Source: Chryseolinea soli (lineage in GTDB: Bacteria; Bacteroidota; Bacteroidia; Cytophagales; Cyclobacteriaceae). Taken from it: 64,000 nucleotides of DNA. Both the position numbers and the translations under genes were made by a program. Where the stretch lies: contig NZ_CP032382.1 of NCBI RefSeq assembly GCF_003589925.1, positions 3,410,001 through 3,474,000 of the forward strand, in the 5' to 3' direction. This document shows, piece after piece, positions 49,833-59,065 of the stretch (the stretch's first letter is position 1; every line of letters begins with the position of its first letter). The notes beneath the pieces were generated by a model. That model saw only the letters and a program-made list of their open reading frames with translations, ran no database searches and had not been told where the DNA came from.

Positions 49833-51554
49833 ATGAAAACAAGAACCCTGCTTCCTGCTTGTATCTTTCTGCTTTGTAGTGTGCTCTTCATCTCCTGGAA
49901 AACCTGGGAGCGCCCCAAAGCGAAGGGCTATGGAAAATTGCCCAACACGCCCGTCGCGCTCTGCGGTGGCGTTTCGTGGGATTTGGCCGACACCTTACTG
50001 GCCCAGCCGCGGTTGCTCAGTGGCCTCGGCGATCTGCACTACCCCGTCACCACCACTTCGCTGGAAGCGCAAAAGTTTTTTGAACAGGGTTTGCGGCTGG
50101 TCTATGCCTTCAATCATTGGGAAGCCATCCAATCGTTCCGCGAAGCCACACGCCTCGATCCCGAATGTGCCATGGCCTATTGGGGATTGGCCCTTGCCTA
50201 TGGCCCCAATCTCAACGACGTGAATCCAAAAGACCGCGAACGCATCGCGCTCGACGCCATCCAGCAAGCCCAAAAAAGAAAGGCCCGGATCTCGCAGGTA
50301 GAAAAAGATATGATCGATGCGCTCGCCACCCGCTACAACGGCAAGGCCTACGAAGTGCGCGACTCGCTCAACCAGGTCTACGCCGGCGCCATGGGCAACA
50401 TCGCCCAACGCTATCCGGAAGATGCCGAAGTTCAAATTCTCTATGCCGACGCCGTGATGAACACGATGCCGTGGGACTACTGGCTGCCCGATGGCAAAGC
50501 CAAGCTACAAACCCAGGAGGCGAAGCGCGTGCTGGAATCGACGCTGGCAAAATTTCCCCGGCATCCCGGCGCACACCACCTCTACATTCACCTCATCGAA
50601 GCCTCGCCCACGCCGGAGTTGGGCTTGAACAGCGCAAAGTTCCTGGAAGCGGCCATGCCAGGCGCGGGGCACATCGTGCACATGCCTTCCCACATCTACG
50701 TTCGCACGGGCGACTACACCCGCGCAGTGCTCTCCAATGTCAAAGCGGCCGAAGTGGACGAGAAATATTTAGCACGGTCGGAAAACCAGGGCATGTATCG
50801 TCTCATGTATTATCCGCACAACATCGATTTTATCTGCTTCAGCTCCTACATGGAAGGCCGAAGCAACCTGGGCATTCAATCGGCGCTGAAGCTGGCCTAT
50901 AAATCGAATTTCATGTTATCGACCTCTCCGGGCTTCTCGCAGTATATGCAGATCGAACCCATGATCGCCTTCACACGCTTTGGCAAATGGAACGACATCC
51001 TCGCCTTGCCCGATCCGGGCAAGGAGCCTTACCCGCAAGTGATGTGGCGCTTCAGCCGCGGCATGGCCCTGTTGCGTACAGGCTTTGCGTTGGAGGCCAA
51101 GTATGAACTCTCCAAGCTCGACTCCCTGGCCAAACTGGATGCGTTGAAGTCGATGTACATCTCCTTCAACCCCGTCTCCACGGCTGCCGGCATTGCCGCC
51201 GACCTGTTGCACGGCGAGATCGCGTTAAAAGAAAAGAAGTTTGACGAAGCCATTTCGTTCTTCCAAAAAGCCGTGAAAACCGAAGACGGCATGCGCTACA
51301 ACGAGCCCCCCGACTGGAAAATACCCACACGCCACTTCCTCGGAGCCGCCTTACTGGAAGCCGGCAAATTTGCCGAAGCCGAACAAGTATATAACGAAGA
51401 CTTAAAGCGCAACCGTGAAAACGGCTGGTCCCTCGCAGGCCTGCACCGCGCCCAACACGAACAAGGAAAAAAAGATGCCGTCCTCAGCACCGTCAAACGC
51501 TTCTCCACCTCCTGGAAAAACGCCGACATCACCATCATCACCTCCCGGTTCTAA
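49833..51554 (+). CDS. Exported TPR repeat protein
   Basis: The 573-residue protein has an N-terminal hydrophobic segment (LLPACIFLLCSVLFISW) that anchors or exports it, followed by TPR repeats, for example FFEQGLRLVYAFNHWEAIQSFREATRLDPECAMAYWG-type units (split here across residues about 65-110), and later pairs near 470-560. The family seen in soil bacteria has no fixed activity; it is often found with a thioredoxin or redox gene, not here. I start at ATG 49833, since the upstream 36 codons run through AT-rich non-coding sequence shared with the divergent lipoprotein promoter region. Confidence 0.75.
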   Translation: MKTRTLLPACIFLLCSVLFISWKTWERPKAKGYGKLPNTPVALCGGVSWDLADTLLAQPRLLSGLGDLHYPVTTTSLEAQKFFEQGLRLVYAFNHWEAIQSFREATRLDPECAMAYWGLALAYGPNLNDVNPKDRERIALDAIQQAQKRKARISQVEKDMIDALATRYNGKAYEVRDSLNQVYAGAMGNIAQRYPEDAEVQILYADAVMNTMPWDYWLPDGKAKLQTQEAKRVLESTLAKFPRHPGAHHLYIHLIEASPTPELGLNSAKFLEAAMPGAGHIVHMPSHIYVRTGDYTRAVLSNVKAAEVDEKYLARSENQGMYRLMYYPHNIDFICFSSYMEGRSNLGIQSALKLAYKSNFMLSTSPGFSQYMQIEPMIAFTRFGKWNDILALPDPGKEPYPQVMWRFSRGMALLRTGFALEAKYELSKLDSLAKLDALKSMYISFNPVSTAAGIAADLLHGEIALKEKKFDEAISFFQKAVKTEDGMRYNEPPDWKIPTRHFLGAALLEAGKFAEAEQVYNEDLKRNRENGWSLAGLHRAQHEQGKKDAVLSTVKRFSTSWKNADITIITSRF

Positions 51555-51632
51555 ACTTTGCGTCTAAGGGGGAAGCCTACTGGTTTCTCTAATGTGTGCA
51601 ACGAAGCATGGAAAACGGAGACTGAGTTCTGC

Positions 51633-51668
51633 GTTAACTTTGTGGCTCTTTGCGTCTTTGCGGTGAAA
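51633..51668. repeat. Dispersed-repeat-like motif with TTTGCGTCTTTGCGG
   Basis: This intergenic stretch contains CTTTGTGGCTCTTTGCGTCT and then TTGCGGTGAAA. From memory, near-identical strings recur between genes in many unrelated bacterial genomes, often downstream of convergent genes as here. A shortened copy (ACTTTGCGTCTAAGG) lies at 51555-51569. No protein is encoded in the 144-base gap. Confidence 0.4.
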
Positions 51669-51698
51669 TTGAAATCGCCCGAATGGATAACCGAAGAA

Positions 51699-52331
51699 CT
51701 AATTCCCCAAAGGCTTCATATAACTAATCCCCACAATAAGGGCCCGGTTAGTATTATTCGTATCGTCATGCGCATTCTTCTGAAGATCCAACACCCCCAA
51801 CTCATACCGGAGGTCCAACGACAAACTTCCATTCTTCAAAAAATACTCCAACCGTCCACCCACGTTCGGACCGAAGTCAAAGCGTTTCGTACCGGTCTGC
51901 TTAAAGTCGACGTTGTCGGCCCCATCGGGATCGAACCCTTTGGTTTTGTAGATGCCGTTCAGCCAATAGGCCGTATAGATCCCCATGTTGGCATGCAGCT
52001 TGAAATTTTTTAGTCCCGGCATGATGAAGGTATAGTCAACCATGATCGGCACCTCCAGGTAATGGGCCTCCAATTTGTCGGTGATGGTGTTGCACACTTT
52101 GTGATAATAGCCTTTCTGGATATAATGAAAGTCCAGGGCGAGACCAAAATGCGTCCCCAACTGTTTGAACGACGTGAAGCCGAACGTGTAGCCGATATTG
52201 GAGGCTTCCTTCCACGGCGTTTTGGTTTTATAGTTGGAGAAGGTCGGTCCGGCTTTCACACCGACGTACCAGATCTGCGCAGAGGCCAGCGAAGCGGAAA
52301 AAAGAAAAAGGATCAGTAATGCTATTCTCAT
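51699..52331 (-). CDS. Outer-membrane beta-barrel protein (PorT-like fold family)
   Basis: The 210-residue protein has a signal peptide (MRIALLILFLFSASLASAQ) followed by WYVGVKAGPTFSNYKTK, a start typical of the small porin-like/PorT-like barrels of Bacteroidota, and about eight amphipathic strands ending near SYMKPLGN. It is not the porT gene itself, which lies at 17 kb. Function unknown. It lies nine bases downstream of the lipoprotein gene on the same strand. Confidence 0.8.
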   Translation of the reverse strand: MRIALLILFLFSASLASAQIWYVGVKAGPTFSNYKTKTPWKEASNIGYTFGFTSFKQLGTHFGLALDFHYIQKGYYHKVCNTITDKLEAHYLEVPIMVDYTFIMPGLKNFKLHANMGIYTAYWLNGIYKTKGFDPDGADNVDFKQTGTKRFDFGPNVGGRLEYFLKNGSLSLDLRYELGVLDLQKNAHDDTNNTNRALIVGISYMKPLGN

Positions 52332-52340
52332 GGTCGTGGC

Positions 52341-52775
52341 TTAAAAAGGTTCTAAAACATATTCGAATTCATCGGGGCCGGTCTTGTTCACATCGCGCTC
52401 GATGACGAGCACGATCTTCCGCGGCGTATACGACTTGATGATGTACGGCTCCGCGATGCCTGACTGCGGGGTCAGTGTCAGCACCGTGTTGTTGTTGCCG
52501 ATGGTCCAGATGCCGGTGTCGGTCACACCCGTCAGGTTGACCCGGTTGAAGTTAGCCGTGGGCGCCGAAGTGGGATTGGGCATGATGAGCGTGAGCTTGT
52601 ATTTCTCCAGGTCGATCGACGTGTCGAGCACACCGTTGGCGTAGATCTGCGTGAGCCGCCACTCGCCCGACAGTACACACATCTTGCTGGGGCAATCGGG
52701 TATGTCTCCGCCGCCACACGACATTTCGAGGACCAGGAAGACAAGGACAGTTATTTTGACAAGTATAGATTTCAT
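52341..52775 (-). CDS. Lipocalin-like lipoprotein
   Basis: The 144-residue product carries a lipoprotein signal (VLVFLVLEMSC, then GGGDIPDC) and strands such as SGEWRLTQIYANG and GIWTIGNNNTVLTLTP that fit lipocalin-like domains. Two further cysteines near the mature N-terminus (DCPSKMC) may form a disulfide. Function unknown. It lies between the T9SS cargo gene upstream (29-base gap) and the barrel protein gene downstream; the three may form one transcript. Confidence 0.7.
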   Translation of the reverse strand: MKSILVKITVLVFLVLEMSCGGGDIPDCPSKMCVLSGEWRLTQIYANGVLDTSIDLEKYKLTLIMPNPTSAPTANFNRVNLTGVTDTGIWTIGNNNTVLTLTPQSGIAEPYIIKSYTPRKIVLVIERDVNKTGPDEFEYVLEPF

Positions 52776-52804
52776 AGCGTGATAATTGGCTGTGAGGTGC
52801 TGGA

Positions 52805-55504
52805 TTAGTTGACCTTGATAATTTTGTGGGCCTGCTTTTGTGCGCCGATGTCGATCATGAGCACATACGGACCTGCGGGCAAGTCGCGCAAAGACAACAC
52901 GTGTTCCTGGCCGCTGCCCTGAATGACTTTCATCGGCCGGCCGGTGATGTCGTTGATGGTGAACGTTACCGACGGTGCAGCTTCTTTCAGGTGCACGTTC
53001 AATTCGTCGCGTACCGGGTTCGGGTACAATGACCAGAGGCTTTGTTTTTCCGCGCCCGTGATGAGATACGTGTAATCTATGGATCGTCCAACGCAGCCAA
53101 AGTATGTTACTTCGACAGCGTACACGGCGTTTTCATAGACGTTGATCGGCAGCGTGGCGGTTGTAGCACCGCTGATCGCGACATTGTTCCGATACCACTG
53201 TATGGTGCTTCCCGCGAGCGGGGTGGGGGTGGTAAGGGGGGTGCCGTCTGCTGAAGAATTGATCACCGGTGCGGCCGGGCAGATGCCGTATTCGCCATAG
53301 TTCTCGCGGTTTTCAAGGCCGAAGTAGTTGATGTAACCGCCGATGTAAAGTTTAGTAGGTGAAAGGGTGATGGACTCGACGTCGTAGCCTCCCTCGCCGC
53401 CATCGCCATTGTCGGGCACCCAGTTGTTGAGTGCGCCGGTGGCCAAAGAGAAGGAGCACAATCCCGGCCGATTCGAAAGCGATTTTCCAACGTAACTGAA
53501 ATATCCAGACACGTACAGATCGGTGGCACTCAAGGCTACATCGGTAACCCGGCCGCCAAAAAGGGTGTCCCAAGGAAGTGTATTTCCCGTGCTGAGATCC
53601 AGCGCGGCAATGCCCGCGTCCCGAACCTGTCCGCCGATGCCATTGGCAAAATCGCCCACGACGTAAGCAGCATTGGGAGCCACTCGGATCTTGCGCACCT
53701 CGCCGTTGCTCTTCGGTGCCCACGGCAATACCGAACCACTGGTGGCATCGATGGCCGCGAGATTGCCGCGCGCATTGTTGCCCCCGACGAGACTAAAGGA
53801 TCCCGCAGCATAGACGGTGTTGCCTACGATGTCGATGGAGTTCACGACTTGATCGATGGTCTTGCCATCGCCAACGGAGGGGTTCCACGCATTGGCTGCA
53901 CCTGTGGTCAGGTCGACCGCCGCAAGACCAAAGCGTACCGTGTTGGCGTTGTTGACCGACCTGAACCGGCCGGCCACATACAGCAGGTTGTCTTTGATGC
54001 GAATGTTGTAGACCTCCGCGTTAGGATCTCCGACACTCAGGCCGTCGACCGACGGATCCCATGGCAATAAAGCGCCGGTGGTGAGGTCGAATGCAGCCAA
54101 GTTGTTGCGTGTAGCCCTGCCGATGAGATTGAAGCGCCCGCCGATGTACAGCTTATTGCCGGTTACAGCGATGGTGTTGATGTTGCCACCGCCACTCAGG
54201 TCGATGGGAAACGGCCATGCCTCGTGCGTGGCATCGCTCAGGAGCGCGAAGCCGGAACGGTCGAGCCAGTTGAAGCCATTCATGTAGCCGCCTACGAAGA
54301 CGGCCGACGCTGTGGGCGCTATCGCATTGGTATAGGATGTGTTGGGTCTCGGTGCCCAGTTTGTAACGTTCACGGTGCTCACATTAGAGATATCGACAGC
54401 CGCGGCGCCATAGCGCTCAACCCCAGCGACATAGTCAAAATAGCCGGACAGGTAAAGGGTGTTGCCGGAAAGGGCGAGCTTATAAATGGATGTGCCCGCC
54501 ATCGCAGGGTCCCAGGGTAGCAACGAAGCTTTGCCCCTGTCGAGCGCCACCAGGGTGGTTCTCGGCGTGCCGTTGACGGTGTCAAAATACCCGGCAACGA
54601 ATACCACATTGGTTGTGACCTCGATGTCGTATATATAAACTTGGTAAGGCGTGATCGAGAGCTTGGCATCCCAGCCCGTAAGGGCACCGGTGGTGATGTT
54701 AAACTGGGCCAGGGAGGCGCGCGCCACGCCACCCACCGTCAGAAAATAGCCCGCGATATAAATATTGCTCGCATCTATTTTGAGGGCGTACACATAGGGT
54801 GTCGATGAGCCCGCCAGGACGGGCGCCCAACTTGTGGCGACTCCGGTCGATGCATCGATGGCTGCCACGCCTGTCCGGGCGACGACGCCAATATTACTGA
54901 AGTATCCGCCTACGTATACCGTAGTACCCGTTACGGCAAGGGCGTAGACAACATTGTCTGGTGCGGGGTTCCAGGCGTTTAGTGCACCCGTAGTGGTGTT
55001 GAACGATACCAGGTTTTTCCGGCTTTGTCCGGCAATGAGGGTGAAACTTCCTCCGACATATAAGGTGTTGCCGCTGAGGCTGAGCACTTGCACGCCACCA
55101 TCGGGATTGGGCTTCCACGTCCGGTCGACGGTCTTGTCGCTCTTGATGTGTGCCAGGTGTTGGATGCGCACGGTGTCGATCGCTTCAAAATATCCTGCGA
55201 TGTACCATCCACCAGATCCATCCGAAATTGCCTCTTCCACGGAACCGTGCACTTTCGGCATCGCCGTATCGACCGCTCCGGTTGTCGGATCGGTAGCCAC
55301 GCCACCGCCCTGGTATGGGCCGACCTGGGTGAAGTACCCGGAGAGCATAGTATAACCGTTGGAATATTCAACGCGGTTGACACCACTGTTGGGGATCCAA
55401 TTATCCTGGAGGTGGTCCCCCGATTGCGCCAACAGGCGGAAGGTGAAAAACAACGCGGCCAAAAAGGTGACAAGCCTTCTTGACGTGGGAGTAGCGGCAG
55501 TCAT
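52805..55504 (-). CDS. T9SS-secreted repeat protein with C-terminal type A sorting domain
   Basis: The 899-residue protein has a signal peptide (RLVTFLAALFFTFRLLAQ), then 13 tandem units of about 45-60 residues of the form LYVGGxFxxVGGxxRxNLAAxD, TGALxxWxP, most likely a large beta-propeller or stacked-sheet structure. A single module and a T9SS type A sorting domain (YPNPVRDELNV, LPAGPYVLMI, KIIKVN) close the chain. The sorting domain marks it for export across the outer membrane and attachment to the surface. I start at ATG 55504, where the signal peptide begins, rather than 39 codons earlier. Function of the repeat part is unknown; adhesion or extracellular matrix is possible. Confidence 0.85.
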   Translation of the reverse strand: MTAATPTSRRLVTFLAALFFTFRLLAQSGDHLQDNWIPNSGVNRVEYSNGYTMLSGYFTQVGPYQGGGVATDPTTGAVDTAMPKVHGSVEEAISDGSGGWYIAGYFEAIDTVRIQHLAHIKSDKTVDRTWKPNPDGGVQVLSLSGNTLYVGGSFTLIAGQSRKNLVSFNTTTGALNAWNPAPDNVVYALAVTGTTVYVGGYFSNIGVVARTGVAAIDASTGVATSWAPVLAGSSTPYVYALKIDASNIYIAGYFLTVGGVARASLAQFNITTGALTGWDAKLSITPYQVYIYDIEVTTNVVFVAGYFDTVNGTPRTTLVALDRGKASLLPWDPAMAGTSIYKLALSGNTLYLSGYFDYVAGVERYGAAAVDISNVSTVNVTNWAPRPNTSYTNAIAPTASAVFVGGYMNGFNWLDRSGFALLSDATHEAWPFPIDLSGGGNINTIAVTGNKLYIGGRFNLIGRATRNNLAAFDLTTGALLPWDPSVDGLSVGDPNAEVYNIRIKDNLLYVAGRFRSVNNANTVRFGLAAVDLTTGAANAWNPSVGDGKTIDQVVNSIDIVGNTVYAAGSFSLVGGNNARGNLAAIDATSGSVLPWAPKSNGEVRKIRVAPNAAYVVGDFANGIGGQVRDAGIAALDLSTGNTLPWDTLFGGRVTDVALSATDLYVSGYFSYVGKSLSNRPGLCSFSLATGALNNWVPDNGDGGEGGYDVESITLSPTKLYIGGYINYFGLENRENYGEYGICPAAPVINSSADGTPLTTPTPLAGSTIQWYRNNVAISGATTATLPINVYENAVYAVEVTYFGCVGRSIDYTYLITGAEKQSLWSLYPNPVRDELNVHLKEAAPSVTFTINDITGRPMKVIQGSGQEHVLSLRDLPAGPYVLMIDIGAQKQAHKIIKVN

Positions 55505-55689
55505 TCGGAAAGGGTTTAAAACAAGTTTGAAAGTTAAAAAAAATTGCCAGCGTCGCGAAATAATTTCGACCAGTGTACGTTTCGTTGCATTTCCTGAAAC
55601 GGGATTGCTAGAGCGCCTCACGTTTTTCCGTGATCAATAAAAACTTTGAATTGGGATGGACGTTGAGCCGAAGGGTGTGCGATGCCGGC

Positions 55690-55737
55690 GGGCCGTGAAA
55701 TTCGGCCCGTCGTTCGGGCCAGACCGCGCATTTTTTT
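55690..55737. other. Overlapping inverted repeats upstream of ftsK
   Basis: Within the 316-base gap between the T9SS cargo gene and ftsK, GGGCCG (55690-55695) can pair with CGGCCC (55703-55708), while GGCCCG (55704-55709) can pair with CGGGCC (55715-55720). The two hairpins share an arm and so exclude each other. A run of seven T follows at 55731-55737. The rest of the gap shows only the -7 element listed separately. Confidence 0.4.
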
Positions 55738-55797
55738 ATGCGTTGCCGTGCGGCAGAATAGCCCGTGCCTGGGGTAGGGATATGGCAGTTTTTTCTT

Positions 55798-55805
55798 TAG
55801 TTTTG
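55798..55805 (+). promoter_or_regulatory. Candidate -7 promoter element of ftsK
   Basis: TAGTTTTG is a perfect match to TAnnTTTG and lies 15 bases before the ftsK start at 55821. No TTG is found at 17-23 bases upstream, so the -33 part is missing or weak. Confidence 0.45.
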
Positions 55806-55820
55806 CGACACTGATAATAA

Positions 55821-58289
55821 ATGGCACAAAACACCTATAAGTCAAATACATTTAAAAAGCCGGAGAAGGAAAAGAAGGGGAAATCGTCCTCAAAAACTAA
55901 AATATCACTCGGATTTCTGAAGGATCCCCGCTTCAAACTGGCGGTCGGATTTTTCCTCATGATCGCCGGTATCTACCTGTTCCTGGCGCTGTTCTCATAT
56001 CTTTTCACCGGGCAAGCCGACCAAAGTGTTGTGGAGGCGCACGACGCGTCTGTCATCGAGGCGGGCAAGGAGGCGGCGAACTGGTTGGGTCTCTACGGTG
56101 CCATCACATCGCATTATTTTATCTTCCGGTGGTTCGGGATCTCCGCGTTCTTTATTCCGCCATTGCTGTTCATCATCGGGTTCAAGATCGTTTTCAACCG
56201 CGAATTGCTGCGCATTTTCTCATTTTCCATTTTATCGATCTTCACGGGCCTCTGGCTGAGCCTGTTGCTGGGCTACATGACCATGATCAACGACGGCGTG
56301 AGCGAATGGAGCTTCCTGGGGGGCGGCATGGGCTATTACCTGGCCGTGTGGAGCGATGGCATGTTTGGTTGGGGAACCTTCCTGATCCTGATCCTCAGCC
56401 TTTTCATTTTCATCATCTTCTACTTCAACGTCACCGCCATCCCCCTCTTCGTGAAGGACCCCAAACCCATGGGCAACGACGCGATCCTGGACGACGAGAA
56501 GGAAGGGGAAGACCCCCTGTTTTCGGCCTATACCGATGATAAAGACAACTGGCCCGACCAGGTAGAGCCCAAAGTGGAGGCTCCTCCCAAACCGATTGTC
56601 CCTCCCAAGCCAGCCGTTGAAGAGGTTCTGGCCATGAACGAGGTGAAGCTGGACATCGAAACGCCACTGCCCCCTAAAAAAGAAACCAAAGCGGCCGAAC
56701 CGGTCTTCACCGTGGAAGAAACCGCCGACACCGAAAAGCTTGCCGAGCAACTGGTGCAGGAGCAAGGCCTCTACGACCCGACCCTGGATCTGAGCGGCTT
56801 CAAATTCCCGCCCCTCGAATTGCTGAACGAATACGACGCGGGAAAAGCGGGTGTCACGCAGGAAGAACTCAATCAGAATAAAGATCGTATCGTGGCCACG
56901 CTGGTCAACTTCAAGATCGGCATCCAAAGCATCAAGGCCACCATCGGCCCCACGGTGACGCTCTATGAAATTGTGCCCGATGCCGGCATCAAGATCTCGC
57001 GCATCAAAAATCTGGAGGACGATATTGCCTTGAGCTTGTCGGCCCTCGGCATCCGGATCATTGCGCCCATTCCCGGTAAAGGCACCATCGGTATCGAAGT
57101 CCCCAACAAGAACCGCGAGATGGTGGGCATCCGCTCGGTGTTCGGCAGCCCGGGATTTGCCAAAACCGACAAGGAACTGCCCATTGCGTTGGGAAAAACC
57201 ATTTCCAACGAAGTGCTGGTGATCGACCTGGCCAAAATGCCCCACTTGCTGGTGGCCGGTGCCACAGGGCAAGGGAAATCGGTGGGGTTGAACGTCATTC
57301 TCACCTCCCTGATCTACAAACGCCATCCGTCGCAGTTGAAATTTGTACTGGTGGATCCCAAGAAGGTGGAAATGTCGGTCTACAGCAAACTGGAGCGCCA
57401 CTACCTCGCCAAGTTGCCCAACAGCGAAGAAGCCATCATCACCGACACGCGCAAGGTGGTGCACACGCTGAACTCGCTCTGCATCGAAATGGAAAACCGC
57501 TATGAGATCCTGAAAGATGCGGGAGCGCGGAACCTGAAAGAATACAATGCCAAATTCGTGTCGCGCAAGCTCAACCCGAAAGAAGGCCATCGTTTCCTGC
57601 CCTACATCGTGCTGGTGATCGACGAGCTCGCCGACCTGATGATGACGGCCGGCAAGGAAGTGGAAACACCTATTGCCCGCCTAGCACAGTTGGCCCGCGC
57701 CATCGGCATCCACCTCGTGGTGGCCACGCAGCGGCCTTCGGTGAACGTGATCACCGGTGTGATCAAGGCAAACTTCCCGGCCCGCTTGTCGTTCCGCGTA
57801 ACGTCAAAAGTGGACTCGCGCACCATCCTCGACGCCGGCGGTGCCGATCAGTTGGTGGGACAGGGCGATATGCTGTTGTCGTCGGGCTCGGATGTGATCC
57901 GTCTGCAGTGCCCTTTTGTGGATACACCTGAAATTGAGAAAGTGGTGGAATTTATCGGTGGCCAGCGCGGTTATGACTCGGCTTATATGCTGCCGGAATA
58001 CGAAGGTGACGAAGAATCGGGACCGTCCAGCGTGGACCTCTCGGAGCGCGACGCGCTGTTCGAGGAAGCGGCAAAACTCATCGTGGGGCATCAGCAGGGC
58101 AGCACGTCGCTCATTCAACGAAAATTAAAGCTTGGCTATAACCGTGCCGGTCGGTTGATCGACCAATTGGAAGCCGCAGGGGTGGTGGGACCGTTCGAAG
58201 GCAGCAAAGCCCGCGAAGTTTTGATCAAGGACGAGCTCAGTTTGGAACAATTATTGAACACATTGAAAGAAAAACACAGTCAATCTTAA
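55821..58289 (+). CDS. ftsK: DNA translocase FtsK
   Basis: The 822-residue protein has an N-terminal membrane part with four or five helices (about 40-210), an acidic/proline-rich linker (about 215-330), the alpha and beta motor domains with Walker A GATGQGKS near 480 and Walker B IVLVIDELADL, and the C-terminal winged-helix gamma domain (about 755-822) that reads KOPS sites. It moves DNA at the division septum and activates XerCD at dif. The linker is short compared with Escherichia coli FtsK. The lolA gene follows after 30 bases, a common order in Bacteroidota. Confidence 0.95.
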   Translation: MAQNTYKSNTFKKPEKEKKGKSSSKTKISLGFLKDPRFKLAVGFFLMIAGIYLFLALFSYLFTGQADQSVVEAHDASVIEAGKEAANWLGLYGAITSHYFIFRWFGISAFFIPPLLFIIGFKIVFNRELLRIFSFSILSIFTGLWLSLLLGYMTMINDGVSEWSFLGGGMGYYLAVWSDGMFGWGTFLILILSLFIFIIFYFNVTAIPLFVKDPKPMGNDAILDDEKEGEDPLFSAYTDDKDNWPDQVEPKVEAPPKPIVPPKPAVEEVLAMNEVKLDIETPLPPKKETKAAEPVFTVEETADTEKLAEQLVQEQGLYDPTLDLSGFKFPPLELLNEYDAGKAGVTQEELNQNKDRIVATLVNFKIGIQSIKATIGPTVTLYEIVPDAGIKISRIKNLEDDIALSLSALGIRIIAPIPGKGTIGIEVPNKNREMVGIRSVFGSPGFAKTDKELPIALGKTISNEVLVIDLAKMPHLLVAGATGQGKSVGLNVILTSLIYKRHPSQLKFVLVDPKKVEMSVYSKLERHYLAKLPNSEEAIITDTRKVVHTLNSLCIEMENRYEILKDAGARNLKEYNAKFVSRKLNPKEGHRFLPYIVLVIDELADLMMTAGKEVETPIARLAQLARAIGIHLVVATQRPSVNVITGVIKANFPARLSFRVTSKVDSRTILDAGGADQLVGQGDMLLSSGSDVIRLQCPFVDTPEIEKVVEFIGGQRGYDSAYMLPEYEGDEESGPSSVDLSERDALFEEAAKLIVGHQQGSTSLIQRKLKLGYNRAGRLIDQLEAAGVVGPFEGSKAREVLIKDELSLEQLLNTLKEKHSQS

Positions 58290-58319
58290 CTTTACGCAGT
58301 TTTTTAAGTTTTAAAAGAA

Positions 58320-58961
58320 ATGAAAAATTTGATTTTTGCAGGCTTTTGCCTCCTTTTGACCGTAAATGTCTTCGCCCAGTACGACCCCAAAGCGCTGGAA
58401 ATCCTGGAGGCCATGAGTAAAAAATACAAGTCCATCCCCGCCTTTGAAGCCAACTTCTCGTACGTGCTCACCAACGACGTGGAAAAAGTGAACGAAGAAT
58501 TCAAAGGCAAGCTCACCGTGAAAGGCGACAAATTCCGCATGGTATTGCCCGAACAGGAAGTGATCAACAACGGCGCAACCATCTGGACCTATTTGCCCGA
58601 AGCCAAAGAAGTGAACATCGACAACTACGACAAGAATTCAGACGATGTGAACCCCTCCAAAATTTACGAGATCTACAAAAAGGGCTTTAAATACCTCTAC
58701 CTCCAGGACAAAACCGAAGGCGGTGTGCTTTGCGAAGAGATCGACCTGGTGCCCGAGAAAAAAGATGCTCAGTATTTCAAGGTAAAAATGTTCATCAACA
58801 AAAAAGACAAGAACATTCAAAGCTGGACCATGTTCGACAAAGGGGGCAACAAATACAAATACACCATCACCAAATTCGTTCCCAACGCCAAAGTGGAAGA
58901 CAACCTCTTCACCTTCGACCCCAAAAAATACCCCGGCGTGGAAGTGATCGATCTTCGATAA
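58320..58961 (+). CDS. lolA: Outer-membrane lipoprotein carrier protein LolA
   Basis: The 213-residue periplasmic carrier moves lipoproteins from the LolCDE complex toward the outer membrane. It has a signal peptide (LIFAGFCLLLTVNVFAQ) and the family strands FEANFSYVL, FKGKLTVKGDKFRM, NGATIWTYLPEAKEVNI and a late TITKFVPN. It follows ftsK closely and ends before a strong terminator, so the two are probably one operon. Confidence 0.9.
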   Translation: MKNLIFAGFCLLLTVNVFAQYDPKALEILEAMSKKYKSIPAFEANFSYVLTNDVEKVNEEFKGKLTVKGDKFRMVLPEQEVINNGATIWTYLPEAKEVNIDNYDKNSDDVNPSKIYEIYKKGFKYLYLQDKTEGGVLCEEIDLVPEKKDAQYFKVKMFINKKDKNIQSWTMFDKGGNKYKYTITKFVPNAKVEDNLFTFDPKKYPGVEVIDLR

Positions 58962-58984
58962 GTTTCGATTTAAGCCCATATAAA

Positions 58985-59018
58985 AAGAAGCCATCCTCAT
59001 CGATGGCTTCTTTCGTTT
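58985..59018 (+). terminator. Rho-independent terminator after lolA
   Basis: An 11-bp perfect stem (AAGAAGCCATC at 58985-58995 with its complement at 59002-59012) with a six-base loop is followed by TTTCGTTT. It lies 24 bases after the lolA stop and ends the ftsK-lolA unit. The A-rich left flank could make it work in both directions, but no convergent gene is present. Confidence 0.85.
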
Positions 59019-59065
59019 AAAACAACCCTAACTTTCTTAATTTAGCGCCGTTCAACCCCGGTACT

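Noticed and set aside
56232..57590. 452-codon open frame antisense to ftsK
   Set aside because: Mirror image of the FtsK motor region, no domain or start context.
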